A stretch of DNA of 60,687 nt from Caulobacter sp. (lineage in GTDB: Bacteria > Pseudomonadota > Alphaproteobacteria > Caulobacterales > Caulobacteraceae), in NCBI GenBank assembly GCA_017744495.1, contig JAGIBE010000213.1, positions 95,491 through 156,177 of the forward strand. Direction: 5' to 3'. Position numbers and translations under genes: made by a program. Below, in pieces: positions 8,283 through 16,858 of the stretch (the stretch's first letter is position 1; each line of letters starts with the position of its first letter). The notes below the pieces were generated by a model. The model saw only the letters and a program-made list of their open reading frames with translations, was not told the origin of the DNA and searched no databases.

Positions 8283-11200
8283 CTAGAAGTTGACTTTCAC
8301 GCCGACCTGGCCGGCGACGCTGCGATAGCCCTCGCCGCGGTCGGCCTGACCTTGCGCATAGACCGTGAAGCCCCGCTTGGTTGTCAGGCTGACGCCCAGC
8401 GTGCCCTGGCCGTAAGTGGCGGCGCGATCATCGTCGAGGTGCTCGCGCGCGCCGCCGCTGACCAGCGTCACGCCGGCGTCGTCGCTGAACGCGTGAACGA
8501 CGGCCGCGCCCGCCGAGAACACCAGGTGGTCGCCGCTCTTCAACTGGGTCTGACCGCTGACGCGACCGCCCAGACGGCCCTTGAGCCCCTCGGCCGTGTC
8601 GAAATCGAGGGTCTGGCCCAGGGCCTGCAGATCCTTCAGGCCGCTGTGCAGGTAGGTGATGCTGGCGTTCGGCTCCAGAACCAGACCGCCAGCGGGCACG
8701 CGCGCGCCGGCTTCCAATCGCGCCCCGTAGGTCGAGCCCTTGAAGCTTCCCGCATAGCCGAGGTCGGCGTCGCTGGCGTCGACGGCGTGGTGCGTATACT
8801 GCGCCAGGCCGTTGGCGTAGAACACGCTTCCAGACAGGCTGGCGTAGCCCCCGAGGTTGAAGCTGTCGAAACTGGCCTTCTGTTCGGACCGGGCGAAGTC
8901 GAGCTTGGATTTCAGGTAGCCGCCCGTCACGCCCGCGACCAGGTCGCCCGCGCCGCCGACCGGTTTGCTCAAGAGGTCGGCGCCGAACTGGAAGCCGTAA
9001 TAGTCCTGCTTGTAGTCCAGGTCGTAGGTCGTGGCCGCGCCGGCCCCGTCAATGATCTTGCGTTGGTCATCGCGGCTGTCGGACGCTGCGAACACCTGCC
9101 CCCAGACGCGGCCGGTCGACAGGTCGCCGCCCCATCGCGCGTCCCGCAGGGCCGCCAGGTGGTTGCTCCACCCCTGGGCCGACCGATCCCACACGTCCTG
9201 GGCCGCCGAACCAAACTTGACCGCACGGTAGACGGAGACTCCCGCCTTGCCGACCAGCACATAGCCACCAGAGGCGGCATCATATTTCAACGCAAAGCGG
9301 ATGAAGCCGGCGTCGGGATTGGCGATCGTAAAGGCGTCGGGCGCGGAGCCCGCCCCGACCTTCACCAGAGCCGCGCCGCCGCCCGTGAGCGTCGCCTTGT
9401 CGGGGGCGACGCCCGCCAGCACGATCGCCGTCCTGCCGCTCGCCGCGCCGGTCACCACCAGGGTGTCGCTGGCGGCCTTTGAGACGTCGAGCCCCAAGCG
9501 CGCGTCGCCGCTAGCGACATAGTCGCCCGGCAAGGTCAGGACGTCGCCGACTTGGCCGTTGCGCATATCGATCAGGCCACCGGCGTTTTCGAAATGCTCC
9601 AGACCCAGGAAACCGACCATTATCGGCGCGCTCGCCCCGGCGCCAACCCGCAGCGCGCCGCTATTGACGAACCGGTCCTGGCCCGCGCCGAAGTCGCTGG
9701 CGCGGTCGGCGTTGAAGGTTCCCGTGTTGGTGATCGTGTCGTCGCCGTCGGCCAGCTTGACGCCGCCATTGATCACGCCGCTATTGGTCAAGGTCGTGAC
9801 GCCCTGGGCCGCGAGGACGGCGTAGCCGGAGCCGCTGTTGAGCGTGCCGGCGTTGGTCAGGGTGATCTTGCCGATCGGCGGGGCCGCAAAGGCGGCGTTC
9901 CGCGCGAACGTCGGTGGAACCTCGCCCAGCGCCGTCAGCACCAAGCCGTTGACGGCGCCGGTGATACCGCCGCCGGCGGCGATAGTCACCGTCACGTCGC
10001 GGCCTTCGACGGTCACGGCGTCGGTGGCCTTCGACACCGTCGCGCCGCGAATGTTCAGCGAGGCCAGGGTGTCGGCCGACAGGGCGATGGCGTTGGACTG
10101 GGCCGACGAAGTCGCCCCGGCGTCGACCGTGATCGAACCAAGGCTGTCGATCACGATGCCGCGCGAGTCCTGGCCCGAGACGGTGACCACCCCGGACTTA
10201 ACGCTGATGTTGTGGGTGATGATCGGGCTGTCGGCATAGTCGCCCATGTGTCCCGTCGCACCTCGGATGCCGTCTGAATTGCTCCCGGTCGTCGTCACCT
10301 GGTTGGCGATGATCTGAGCCGTGGAGTCATAGATATAGGGCTTGGTCTCGCCATATTCGGGCAAAGGCCCTCGCCCCATCGACTGGAGCGACACGTCGAT
10401 GCCCGCGGAGTCATCTCCGCTGGTGGTGATCGAACCAAGAGCGTTGAGCACGAACTTGCCCATCGAACTTTCGGCCACCAGTCCCCTCGAATGCGCGCCG
10501 GCCGTGGACACCGCGCCGTTCAGGTCGAGCAGGGTATTGCCGATGCCCTGATAGAGGCGGACGCCGCTGGAGAAGTCACCGGTGGTTGTCACGCCGCGAT
10601 CCACGATCAGGTGGGCGTCGCTGATCACCGAAGCCACGGCGATCCCGCTCGCGTTCGCGCCCGCCGTCGATACCTCGCCGAAGTGGGCCAGCAACTGGCC
10701 TTCGAGAATGTCGAGGCTGGCGCCGGTGCTGGTGAGCGGGCCGGCCGTGCCGCCCGTGGTGGTGATCTTGTCCACCGCCACCGTCAGCTTGCCCCCGAAA
10801 TGGCCAGCCTCCAGGCCGCTCGCCCCGGCGCCGCTGGTGGTGATGGTGCGCGCCGTGAGCAGCGATTCCGACCCGTCATAGGTTGACGAGCGCAGGCCAA
10901 CGCCCAGGCCGCCCAGACCGCTTGTGGTGACGGTGTCGGCGTGGATCGTCACACCGCCCTCATGGCCGTCGGCGTCGTAATGCCCTCGGGCGTAGACGCC
11001 GGCCGAGTGATCGCCCGTGGCGACCACCGTGCCGACCGTGATCGAGGTCGTTCCGCCATAGGCGACCGTATCCACCCCGCTGGCGTAGGCGCCATGGGTT
11101 GTGACGTCGCTCGCCTTGACGTCGATGTCTCCCAGCACGCTGATCGCCGAGACGCCCAGCGAGTTGAAGCCGCTGGTCGCGACCGAACCGGCCGAGATAG

Positions 11201-12515
11201 CCACGTCGCCATAGGCCTCGGCGCGAATGGCGCCGGCGTAGTCGCGCGTGGTCTTGACCGAGGTTATCGTGATAGCGGTCTTACCGTCCTGGTCGTAGTT
11301 CAGGGTCGAGATCCCCGAGGCGCCGATACCCGAGGTCGCGATCGCGCCGGCCTTAACGTCGATGTCCCCGCCCAGTCCGACGATGTCGATGGCCTTGCCG
11401 ACCGTGCCCGTGGTGGTGACCTTGCCGGCATCGACCGCGATGTCGCCATAGGCCTTGGCGTAGACCCCGAACGCATAATCGCCCTGGGTCGAGACCACGT
11501 CGGTGCGGATGTTGATCTTGCCGCCGTCGGCGTCATTGATCGCAACGATCGCGTCCGACACGGCGCCGCGCGTGAATACCCGGCCCACGTCGATGTTGAG
11601 GTCGGGGTTCACGATGGTCGGGTCGTTGACCACGTGGTTGGAGCTGGCATAGACGGCGACCGCGTAGTCCCCCGCTGTGACGACCTGACCAACATCGATA
11701 TTGACCGATGTCCCCGCGGCCTTGATCGCGCCGGCGTCGAATTCCGTGCCCACACCCTGGCCGAATGTATAGACGGCGACAGCGCTGACGCTAGCCGCGC
11801 CCTGAGCATAGACCGTGACGCCCCGTCCGCCATCACCAACCGTGGTGAGGTAGTCTACGTTCACCGCGACGTCGCCATAGTGGGCGGCCGCGTAGACCCC
11901 GTCACCGCCGGCCCCGCTGGTTACGATCTGACTGGCGTGGATGGTGATGTCGCCTTCCTGGCTCTCGGCGCGAACGCCGACCGCCGCGTAGCCGGCGGTG
12001 GAGACCGTACCGGCGCTGATGGCGATGTCGCCGGGGCCGGGCCCATAATTGGTGCTGGCGAAAATCCCATCGGCGCGCTCGCCCAGGGTCGAGACGTCGC
12101 CGAGGTCGAGCGTGACGTTGCCGGCCACCGCCACGCCCTTGGCGCCGATCGCCCAGTCGCCGTCGGTGGTGATCGTCGTCCCGGCTCCCGACACCGTCAC
12201 CGAACCGCCCGCTGTGTTGGTGACCGATACGCCGTTGTTGGTGGTTCCTGTGGTGTCGATCACCAAGCCTTCAGTGAGCACGACGGTGAGGTCCTGGGGG
12301 GGAGCTGGCGCGTCGAGTCCGTAGGTCACCCCACTACCGGTCACCGGCGCGTCGGGGGCGCAAACCACCGAGCCGCTGGTCATCGGGCCGCAAGCGTCCT
12401 GAGCGGCGGCCAAGCTGGGCGCAAGCAGCAGGGTCGCCGCGGCGGCGCCCGACAGGCACGAGGTTCGCACCAGCAGGGCCCTGCGGCGGATGGGCGTCTT
12501 GAGTGATTGTGTCAT
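8283..12515 (-). CDS. Large type V autotransporter with repetitive passenger
   Basis: A 1410-residue secreted or surface protein. A signal peptide occupies about residues 1-38 (RRR, hydrophobic core, SLAAAQ). The passenger to about residue 1100 is built of degenerate repeats of roughly 35-40 residues alternating 'TTSG.GA.GV.A' turns with 'GDI.V.AG.V' strands, as expected of a beta-helix. The C-terminal ~290 residues form an autotransporter beta-barrel ending in Phe (VGVKVNF), the usual outer-membrane assembly signal. No protease or adhesin motif was recognised, so the passenger's job is unknown. The ATG at 12515 has a GAGGG ribosome site. Two palindromes at 12517-12551 overlap its promoter and leader. 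Confidence 0.88.
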   Translation of the reverse strand: MTQSLKTPIRRRALLVRTSCLSGAAAATLLLAPSLAAAQDACGPMTSGSVVCAPDAPVTGSGVTYGLDAPAPPQDLTVVLTEGLVIDTTGTTNNGVSVTNTAGGSVTVSGAGTTITTDGDWAIGAKGVAVAGNVTLDLGDVSTLGERADGIFASTNYGPGPGDIAISAGTVSTAGYAAVGVRAESQEGDITIHASQIVTSGAGGDGVYAAAHYGDVAVNVDYLTTVGDGGRGVTVYAQGAASVSAVAVYTFGQGVGTEFDAGAIKAAGTSVNIDVGQVVTAGDYAVAVYASSNHVVNDPTIVNPDLNIDVGRVFTRGAVSDAIVAINDADGGKINIRTDVVSTQGDYAFGVYAKAYGDIAVDAGKVTTTGTVGKAIDIVGLGGDIDVKAGAIATSGIGASGISTLNYDQDGKTAITITSVKTTRDYAGAIRAEAYGDVAISAGSVATSGFNSLGVSAISVLGDIDVKASDVTTHGAYASGVDTVAYGGTTSITVGTVVATGDHSAGVYARGHYDADGHEGGVTIHADTVTTSGLGGLGVGLRSSTYDGSESLLTARTITTSGAGASGLEAGHFGGKLTVAVDKITTTGGTAGPLTSTGASLDILEGQLLAHFGEVSTAGANASGIAVASVISDAHLIVDRGVTTTGDFSSGVRLYQGIGNTLLDLNGAVSTAGAHSRGLVAESSMGKFVLNALGSITTSGDDSAGIDVSLQSMGRGPLPEYGETKPYIYDSTAQIIANQVTTTGSNSDGIRGATGHMGDYADSPIITHNISVKSGVVTVSGQDSRGIVIDSLGSITVDAGATSSAQSNAIALSADTLASLNIRGATVSKATDAVTVEGRDVTVTIAAGGGITGAVNGLVLTALGEVPPTFARNAAFAAPPIGKITLTNAGTLNSGSGYAVLAAQGVTTLTNSGVINGGVKLADGDDTITNTGTFNADRASDFGAGQDRFVNSGALRVGAGASAPIMVGFLGLEHFENAGGLIDMRNGQVGDVLTLPGDYVASGDARLGLDVSKAASDTLVVTGAASGRTAIVLAGVAPDKATLTGGGAALVKVGAGSAPDAFTIANPDAGFIRFALKYDAASGGYVLVGKAGVSVYRAVKFGSAAQDVWDRSAQGWSNHLAALRDARWGGDLSTGRVWGQVFAASDSRDDQRKIIDGAGAATTYDLDYKQDYYGFQFGADLLSKPVGGAGDLVAGVTGGYLKSKLDFARSEQKASFDSFNLGGYASLSGSVFYANGLAQYTHHAVDASDADLGYAGSFKGSTYGARLEAGARVPAGGLVLEPNASITYLHSGLKDLQALGQTLDFDTAEGLKGRLGGRVSGQTQLKSGDHLVFSAGAAVVHAFSDDAGVTLVSGGAREHLDDDRAATYGQGTLGVSLTTKRGFTVYAQGQADRGEGYRSVAGQVGVKVNF

Positions 12516-12516
12516 A

Positions 12517-12551
12517 TTAGTCCCTCACTAATCCTCTTAGTGTGACACTAA
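12517..12551 (-). promoter_or_regulatory. Tandem TTAGT-N5-ACTAA palindromes at the autotransporter promoter
   Basis: Two inverted repeats with identical arms lie at 12517-12531 and 12537-12551, exactly 20 bp apart, so on the same face of the helix. The upstream copy is extended (TTAGTGT, one base, ACACTAA). Read on the transcribed strand, the downstream copy is TTAGT-GAGGG-ACTAA, so the ribosome-binding GAGGG sits in its centre just before the ATG. This suits a dimeric repressor binding twice, or an RNA hairpin displaying the ribosome site. The regulator is unknown. Confidence 0.65.
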
Positions 12552-12717
12552 TCATTCGAATCTGGTGACCTCAAGAAACCGTCGCGGCGCATGTCCGGGG
12601 CGGCTCGAGCAGGAGCGCGCTCGCTGAAATTTTAGGCGATCGGCCGACCGCGAGACCAAGAACAATGCGCTGATGGGCCCTCAGCGCGTCGATGAGGGCA
12701 GCGGGCTCGCCAATCGG

Positions 12718-13878
12718 CTAGAGCGTATGCTCGGCCAGGGGCTGCACGGCGGCGTCGAAGGTGATCGTGCTCTGGATTTCCGGACTGGCTGGACCGACCG
12801 ACATCGGACAGCGCACGCCCGGCATCACCGTCACGTCGAAGAGCTCGGTGATGTGCCCCTCCAGGCGAATCCACTCGACGATGTCGCCGCTGGCCAGGTT
12901 GACGACCAGGACGCCACACCAAGCGTCGGCGTCTCGCGAGGCCAGTTCCTGGTCCAGGGACAAATGCTTGAATGTGCCGTCCCGCGGCTTGGAGACGGTG
13001 ACGATGGCATGGCCGTTGTGGATCGACAGGCCGCGCAGGAAGCCCGGACAGAAAGCGATGTCGGTCTTGGCGCCGGTCGCCGGGTCGATGCGGATCAGCT
13101 GGCCGCGACCGCTATCCAAGGCATAGACCATGTCGCCGACCACTCGGGGGCTATGGGGCATCGACAGCTGGTCGGTGACGATTCGGTTGGTTTGGACGTC
13201 GATCAGGACGCCGCCCTCATGTCGGCGGGCCCGCCAGCCGGTGACGACATCGGAACGGCTGACGGCGGTGACATAGCGCGGCTTGCCCTCATGCATGGCC
13301 AGGCCGTTCATATGGCAGCGATCCTCGGCGGCCAGCTTAGAGATGAACGGCGGCTTCCAGATCGGCTTGAAGCTGTTGGTCAGGTCCAGGGTGCACAGGC
13401 ACGAATAGCGCGTGTTGACGAAGATCACACGCCCCTGGGCGTCGACGCCGACCTCATGAATATCGACATCGCCGATCGTCTGGGCGTTGCGAGGCGTCAG
13501 CACCATGTCGAAGGTCTGATTGGCTACTTCGCCGGCTTTGAGACTGTTTTCGAGGCGCCAGACCTGGAACAGCGAACCTAGATAAAGCCGTCCAGGCTGC
13601 CAGCAGACGCCCATCGCCCGGCTGAAATTTTGCTGGTTGAAAGAGACCGTGCCGTTGGCGTGACGCCCCACCAAAAAGAGTTGGCCGGTCTGATAAGACG
13701 TGAAGGCCAGGCTTAGGTTCTGAGCGCGCAGCCATGTGGAGAATCCGCGCGACACGGTGATATCGGTCGCGCCGGCCACGGGCGCGGGCCCAGCCCCTGG
13801 GGCGTTGGCAAGACCGCTCGGCGCGGCTTCCTGGGTGGCGGTCGGCGAAGAGGAGGCCTGAGTCATGCTGAACTTCAC
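12718..13878 (-). CDS. DUF4915/TIGR03032 family protein
   Basis: A 386-residue protein of unknown function. Motifs remembered from TIGR03032 are intact: LGSLFQVWRLEN, GDVDIHEVGVD, FVNTRYSCLCTLD, a WKPPFISKLAAEDRCHMNG core, LSMPHSPR and FCPGFLRGLSI. The sequence suggests a beta-propeller-like fold. The N-terminal 40 residues are Ala/Pro/Ser-rich without a clear signal peptide. GTG 13878 is used here; ATG 13866 is equally plausible. It is divergent from the TrmB-like regulator, with two palindromes between them, so that regulator may control it. In other bacteria the family is often near polysaccharide or sulfotransferase genes; none was seen here. Confidence 0.75.
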   Translation of the reverse strand: MKFSMTQASSSPTATQEAAPSGLANAPGAGPAPVAGATDITVSRGFSTWLRAQNLSLAFTSYQTGQLFLVGRHANGTVSFNQQNFSRAMGVCWQPGRLYLGSLFQVWRLENSLKAGEVANQTFDMVLTPRNAQTIGDVDIHEVGVDAQGRVIFVNTRYSCLCTLDLTNSFKPIWKPPFISKLAAEDRCHMNGLAMHEGKPRYVTAVSRSDVVTGWRARRHEGGVLIDVQTNRIVTDQLSMPHSPRVVGDMVYALDSGRGQLIRIDPATGAKTDIAFCPGFLRGLSIHNGHAIVTVSKPRDGTFKHLSLDQELASRDADAWCGVLVVNLASGDIVEWIRLEGHITELFDVTVMPGVRCPMSVGPASPEIQSTITFDAAVQPLAEHTL

Positions 13879-13911
13879 TGGTTGGTTACACGATCAGTCG
13901 CGCGCCCCGGA

Positions 13912-13961
13912 CTTAGGGCGCTGTTCCGTTGCAAGCCTCTTGGGTGATTGCGCGCCCTAAG
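13912..13961. repeat. 10-bp inverted repeat in the divergent promoter region
   Basis: CTTAGGGCGC (13912-13921) and GCGCCCTAAG (13952-13961) are perfect inverted copies separated by 30 bases, just upstream of the DUF4915 gene. They could form a long hairpin in its leader or serve as paired half-sites. Confidence 0.5.
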
Positions 13962-13986
13962 GGCAAGCGTGTGCGGAGCGAACGGC

Positions 13987-14004
13987 CAAAGACTTAAGTC
14001 TTTG
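13987..14004. promoter_or_regulatory. Perfect 18-bp palindrome, probable operator
   Basis: CAAAGACTTAAGTCTTTG is a perfect palindrome located between the divergent DUF4915 and TrmB-like genes, about 96 bases before the regulator start. An uninterrupted palindrome of this length in a divergent promoter is typical of an autoregulating dimeric repressor; the TrmB-like protein is the obvious binder by inference. Confidence 0.6.
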
Positions 14005-14099
14005 CCACTAACAAGTGCAAGCCATCGCCTCGGAGCCCATTTTCTGCCAAACGCCATTCGATAGGCGCCCGCGAAGGGCGGGGTTGAGGGGCTGAGAAG

Positions 14100-14915
14100 A
14101 TGGAACCTGTGGCGGCGCTCGGAGCGCTTGGCTTTTCCGAGCTGGAGTCTCGTATCTATTGCGAGCTTCTGCGCCAGTCTCCGCTGACGGGCTACCGGCT
14201 GTCGCAATTGGTCGCCAAGGCTCCGGCCAATACCTACCAGGCGCTCAAGACCCTGGCGCAGAAGGGCGGGGTGATCGTCAGCGAGGGGGCGGGCGACGCC
14301 AAGACCTACGCCGCCGTGCCGGCCGAGGAGCTGATGGCCAGCCTCGCCCAGGGCTTCGATGAACGACGTGAAGCCGCCCTTGAAAGTCTGCGGGGCCTGC
14401 GCCGGCCCGCCTCCGAAGAGCACGTCTACCAACTTCAGAGCGTCTCCCAGGCGCTGGAGCGGGCCCGCGCTATGTTCGCCGCGGCGACGGAGATCGTGCT
14501 CTTCGACTTCTTCCCCGGCATTTACGAATTGATGGAGAGCAGCATCCAGGCCGCCCGCGATCGCGGCGTCCTAGTGGCGGGCATCGTCTATGACGCGGCT
14601 TACGCCTCGCCGACCACGCCCTACAACGGCGAAGGGGCAAAGGCTGTCGCGGACCTCTGGCCGGGCCTAGGCCTCATTGTCGTGGCCGACGGCGCGCAGA
14701 AGCTGATGGCGCAGATTTCGAAGGATCGTCAGAAGCTGCTGAACGGCGTTTGGAGCGACAGCATCTTCCTATCCGCCACCTATCACAGCGCGCTAGCGGC
14801 GGAGATCCGCCTGACGGCCATGCGCCTGGATCCCAACGACCCTCTGCGTCACATCGCGCTCTTCCAATCCAGGCCGCCAGGTCTGCGCGAAGTCCTCGCC
14901 CGAACCAACGGTTGA
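14100..14915 (+). CDS. TrmB-like transcriptional regulator
   Basis: A 271-residue regulator with an N-terminal winged helix-turn-helix (about 5-75: LGFSELESRIYCELL, SQLVAKAPANTYQALKTLAQKG), matching the TrmB/sugar-type HTH. A C-terminal phospholipase D-like ligand domain (about 110-265) has EIVLFDFFPGIYELM and SIFLSATYHSALAAEI. TrmB proteins commonly sense sugars or small metabolites, but the ligand here is unknown. Its stop abuts the ATG of a broken EamA exporter with no gap, and a perfect palindrome precedes it. Together these suggest it once controlled both the exporter and the divergent DUF4915 gene. Confidence 0.8.
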   Translation: MEPVAALGALGFSELESRIYCELLRQSPLTGYRLSQLVAKAPANTYQALKTLAQKGGVIVSEGAGDAKTYAAVPAEELMASLAQGFDERREAALESLRGLRRPASEEHVYQLQSVSQALERARAMFAAATEIVLFDFFPGIYELMESSIQAARDRGVLVAGIVYDAAYASPTTPYNGEGAKAVADLWPGLGLIVVADGAQKLMAQISKDRQKLLNGVWSDSIFLSATYHSALAAEIRLTAMRLDPNDPLRHIALFQSRPPGLREVLARTNG

Positions 14916-15753
14916 ATGACCATCGGCGTCATCCTCGTCGTCTTGCTGGCCGCCCTGCTTCACGCCAGTTGGAACGCCTTGCTGCGCGCCGGTTCGGACC
15001 GGCTTTGGTCTATGACGATGATGTCCGCCGCCGTCGCGCTGGTCTGCGGGGGCCTGACCTTCCTTGTTCAGGTCCCTGCCCGCGCCAGCTGGGGCTGTGT
15101 TGTCCTCTCGGCGCTCCTCCACGTCGGCTACAATCTGTTTTTGGTGCGCACCTATCATAGCGGCGATCTGGGCCAGACCTACCCGATCGCGCGCGGCTCA
15201 TCCCCCCCTGCTGGTGGCGCTGGGCGCGGCGCTGTTCGCCAGGGAGCTCCCCGACCCGATCAACATGCTCGGCATCCTTCTGGTGTCCGGCGGCATCATC
15301 TCGCTCGCCTTTCAGGGCCGCAGGCTTGGGCTGGACGCCCTGCCCTACGCGTTAGGCACGGGGTGCTTCATCGGCGCCTATAGCGTCACCGATGGAATTG
15401 GCGCGCGACTGGCCGGCACGCCCGTCGGCTACACGATCTGGATGTCCCTCTTAGGCAATGCGATGATGCCGCTGATCTACGTTCTCGCGCGGGATTGGCG
15501 AGGGCTGATCCGAACGCCACGGGAAAACTGGACCGCGGCGGCGGGTGGACTGGCCTCGTTGCTGGCCTACGGAATCGTTATCTTCGCTATGTCGCGGGGG
15601 GCCATGGGCCCCGTGTCGGCGCTTCGCGAAACCAGCGTGGTCTTCGCCGCGCTGATCGGCCGTTTCTTTTTGAAAGAACGTCTAAGCGCTTAACGTATCG
15701 CCGCCTGTAGCGTCGTCGCAATTGGCGCCCTTTGCATCGGCCATCAGGGGTGA
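14916..15753 (+). pseudogene. EamA/DMT-family exporter, frameshifted and prematurely stopped
   Basis: The frame starts well (HASWNALLRAGSDRLWSM, typical of EamA proteins), then changes phase at the seven-C run 15202-15208. Removing one C would give RGSSPLLVALGAALF and continue into the second frame, which runs through GPVSALRETSVVFAALIGRFFLKERLSA. A TAA at 15691-15693 then interrupts the last helix; reading on gives RIAACSVVAIGALCIG to a TGA at 15751. Two independent lesions argue for true decay, although the first alone could be a homopolymer sequencing error. An intact gene would encode a ten-helix inner-membrane metabolite exporter co-transcribed with the TrmB-like regulator. Confidence 0.8.
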
Positions 15754-15979
15754 TCAGGCAAGCCGGCGATGACTGGGCTGTCTACCGTCAACGCCTCGAC
15801 ACTTCAGCGAGGTTCGGACAGGCGAGGCTGCGGAGCCACCGACTCGGCGAGGCGGTTGGCGCGCGCCACTTGCGGACATTAGGTCTGCTCCACGATCCGG
15901 ACACTCAGGTGCGGATCGCATGAGGTATGGAATTTCAGGGAGCAACCGATGGCGCGAGGAGCCCCCCTCGCGCGTCAGT

Positions 15980-16732
15980 TCAGGCGCTAATTCCGCCATC
16001 AACAAGAATGCCCGAACCCGTAACGTAGGCGGCGCCAGGCCCGGCGAGGAAGGCAACCGCTTCGGCAACTTCCCTCGCCTGACCGTAGCGGGCGATCGAC
16101 AGGCTTGGCAGGATGGAAGGCGCCAGGGCCCCGTCGGCGGGGTTCATGTCGGTGTCGATCGGACCGGGGCGGACCAGATTGACGGTGATCTCCCGCGGTC
16201 CCAGTTCACGCGCAAGACCACGCGTGAAGCTTTCCAACGCGGATTTGGTGGCGGCATAGACGACTATGCCGGCGAACGGAACAGACAGGCCCGCATTGCT
16301 GCCGATACTGATGATGCGGCCGCCGTTCGGGATGTGCCTCAGCGCGGCCTGGGTAATGAGGAAAACGCCGCGCACATTTACGTTCAATTGCAGATCGATC
16401 TGCTCAAGCGGCTGCTCGGAGAAGTCACCCGCGAAGAGGACGCCGGCGTTGTTGACCAGGATGTCGAGGCCACCAAGGTCGGCGACGGTCTGCTCCACCG
16501 CCGCCTTGGCGGCTTCAATGCTCGCGGCGTCTGCCTGGATGGCGATCGCCTTGCGACCCAGGGCGCGAAGGTCGGCGACGAGAGCTTTGGCCTTCGCGGC
16601 GGACTTCTCATAGGTGATGGCGACGTCCGCGCCATCCTCGGCCAGCTTCAGCGCTATGGCCGCGCCTATGCCTCGGGCCGCACCGGTGACAAGCGCGCGT
16701 TTGCCCGCGAGACGAAGAGAGGCGACGTTCAT
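15980..16732 (-). CDS. SDR-family oxidoreductase
   Basis: A 250-residue classical short-chain dehydrogenase/reductase. It has the NAD(P)-binding TGAARGIG near the N-terminus, NNAG in the middle, a catalytic Ser in SIGSNAGL, and the YAATK catalytic pair. The C-terminus YVTGSGILVDGGISA is typical of FabG-like 3-ketoacyl or sugar-alcohol reductases. The substrate cannot be read from sequence. It lies 126 bases downstream of the frameshifted MFS gene on the same strand and may have shared its transcript. Confidence 0.85.
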   Translation of the reverse strand: MNVASLRLAGKRALVTGAARGIGAAIALKLAEDGADVAITYEKSAAKAKALVADLRALGRKAIAIQADAASIEAAKAAVEQTVADLGGLDILVNNAGVLFAGDFSEQPLEQIDLQLNVNVRGVFLITQAALRHIPNGGRIISIGSNAGLSVPFAGIVVYAATKSALESFTRGLARELGPREITVNLVRPGPIDTDMNPADGALAPSILPSLSIARYGQAREVAEAVAFLAGPGAAYVTGSGILVDGGISA

Positions 16733-16858
16733 GTCGGTATCCTGTGTGATCTTGTTTCTGCGGTGCTCAGGAGAGAGCGGGTTACCGGCCGCTGACGTGT
16801 TGATGCATTGCGTCGATAGCGACGAGGGCCTGAGCGAGACCTGAAAAACCTGATCGGC

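Noticed and set aside
10941-12506. 521-codon plus-strand open frame antisense to the autotransporter
   Set aside because: Asp/Arg/Gly/Val-rich low-complexity translation, no domain, exact shadow of a repetitive GC-rich gene.
8283-12515. CRISPR or tandem DNA repeat suggested by recurring motifs in the autotransporter
   Set aside because: Repeats are degenerate at DNA level, in frame and protein-coded; no uniform spacers or cas genes.
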